5,374 nucleotides of DNA from Rhizobacter sp. (GTDB taxonomy: Bacteria; Pseudomonadota; Gammaproteobacteria; Burkholderiales; Burkholderiaceae), in NCBI GenBank assembly GCA_014379885.1, contig JACMKW010000426.1, positions 1 through 5,374 on the forward strand, in the 5' to 3' direction. Position 1 is the stretch's first letter; the number at the start of each line of letters is the position of its first letter. The position numbers and the translations under genes are program-made. The notes beneath the pieces are model-generated. The model was not told the origin of the DNA. It searched no databases and saw only the letters and a program-made list of their open reading frames with translations. Of the stretch, positions 5,211-5,374 are shown one piece after another.

Positions 5211-5374
5211 ATGTTGCCGCCTGCACCCCACACCACCCCGCTTGCACGCCTGGCCGTGCCTTCTTTGCTGCTGTTGATGGCCGCCTTGCCAGCTCAGGCG
5301 CAGACCACGCAGCCCCCTCCCGCCTTGCAGGAATGCGCCGCCATGGGCGCGGCGGCCGACCGGCTGGCCTGCTA
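5211..5374 (+). CDS. N-terminal part of a secreted or outer-membrane protein, possibly phospholipase A (3' end outside window)
   Basis: Fifty-four codons are visible before the window ends. Residues 1-30 form a signal peptide: an N-region with one Arg, a hydrophobic core VPSLLLLMAAL, and PAQAQ with a probable cut after Ala30. A short Pro-rich linker follows (TTQPPPA), then LQECAAMGAAADRLACY. The C-x(n)-D-RLACY pattern is common at the mature N-terminus of proteobacterial phospholipase A (OMPLA-type) and some other envelope proteins. The phospholipase call is therefore a guess, while export is well supported. The start is not certain. An in-frame ATG at 5157 would add 18 residues and leave only 7 bases to the divergent tesB start. 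The ATG at 5211 gives a normal-length signal peptide and is preferred. Neither has a clear ribosome-binding site. Confidence 0.6.
   Translation, partial: MLPPAPHTTPLARLAVPSLLLLMAALPAQAQTTQPPPALQECAAMGAAADRLAC

Overview
The window is GC-rich (about two thirds G+C by eye) and densely coding. Spacers are short and several neighbouring genes overlap. The protein families and codon use fit a betaproteobacterium of the order Burkholderiales. That placement is an inference from style, because there is no rRNA or other marker gene here. I see no tRNA, rRNA, CRISPR array, insertion sequence or phage gene. This looks like ordinary chromosomal, mainly metabolic DNA.

Layout from left to right: (1) bases 1-417 hold the 3' end of a plus-strand gene that starts outside the window, probably an outer-membrane beta-barrel protein. 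(2) Converging on it is a minus-strand pair read from 1687 down to 430: a small secreted cupin (1307-1687), then a class I SAM-dependent methyltransferase (430-1305). The cupin stop and the methyltransferase start are separated by one base. (3) A 122-base divergent spacer (1688-1809) carries two overlapping inverted repeats and separates this pair from a plus-strand LysR-type regulator (1810-2703). (4) Behind the regulator comes a tightly chained plus-strand run: a 115-residue GFA-family zinc protein (2730-3077), an Asp/Glu-racemase-superfamily protein (3074-3772) and a second, different GFA-family protein (3769-4260). The genes within this run overlap by 4 bases at each junction. (5) Converging on that run is an acyl-CoA thioesterase II (tesB, 4274-5149, minus). 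(6) Divergent from tesB, a plus-strand gene starts near 5211 and runs off the right edge. Only its signal peptide and the start of the mature protein are visible.

The most coherent unit is the LysR gene with the GFA / racemase-like / GFA run. Chained overlaps imply one transcript and a shared task. The families suggest handling of a small electrophilic or aldehyde/thiol-adduct metabolite, but no substrate can be named from sequence. The regulator also sits back-to-back with the cupin-methyltransferase pair, the classical arrangement for a LysR-type target, so it may control either side or both. I found no strong evidence for a wholly new system. The GFA pair around a one-cysteine racemase-like protein, and the palindromic spacer, are the items most worth a second look.
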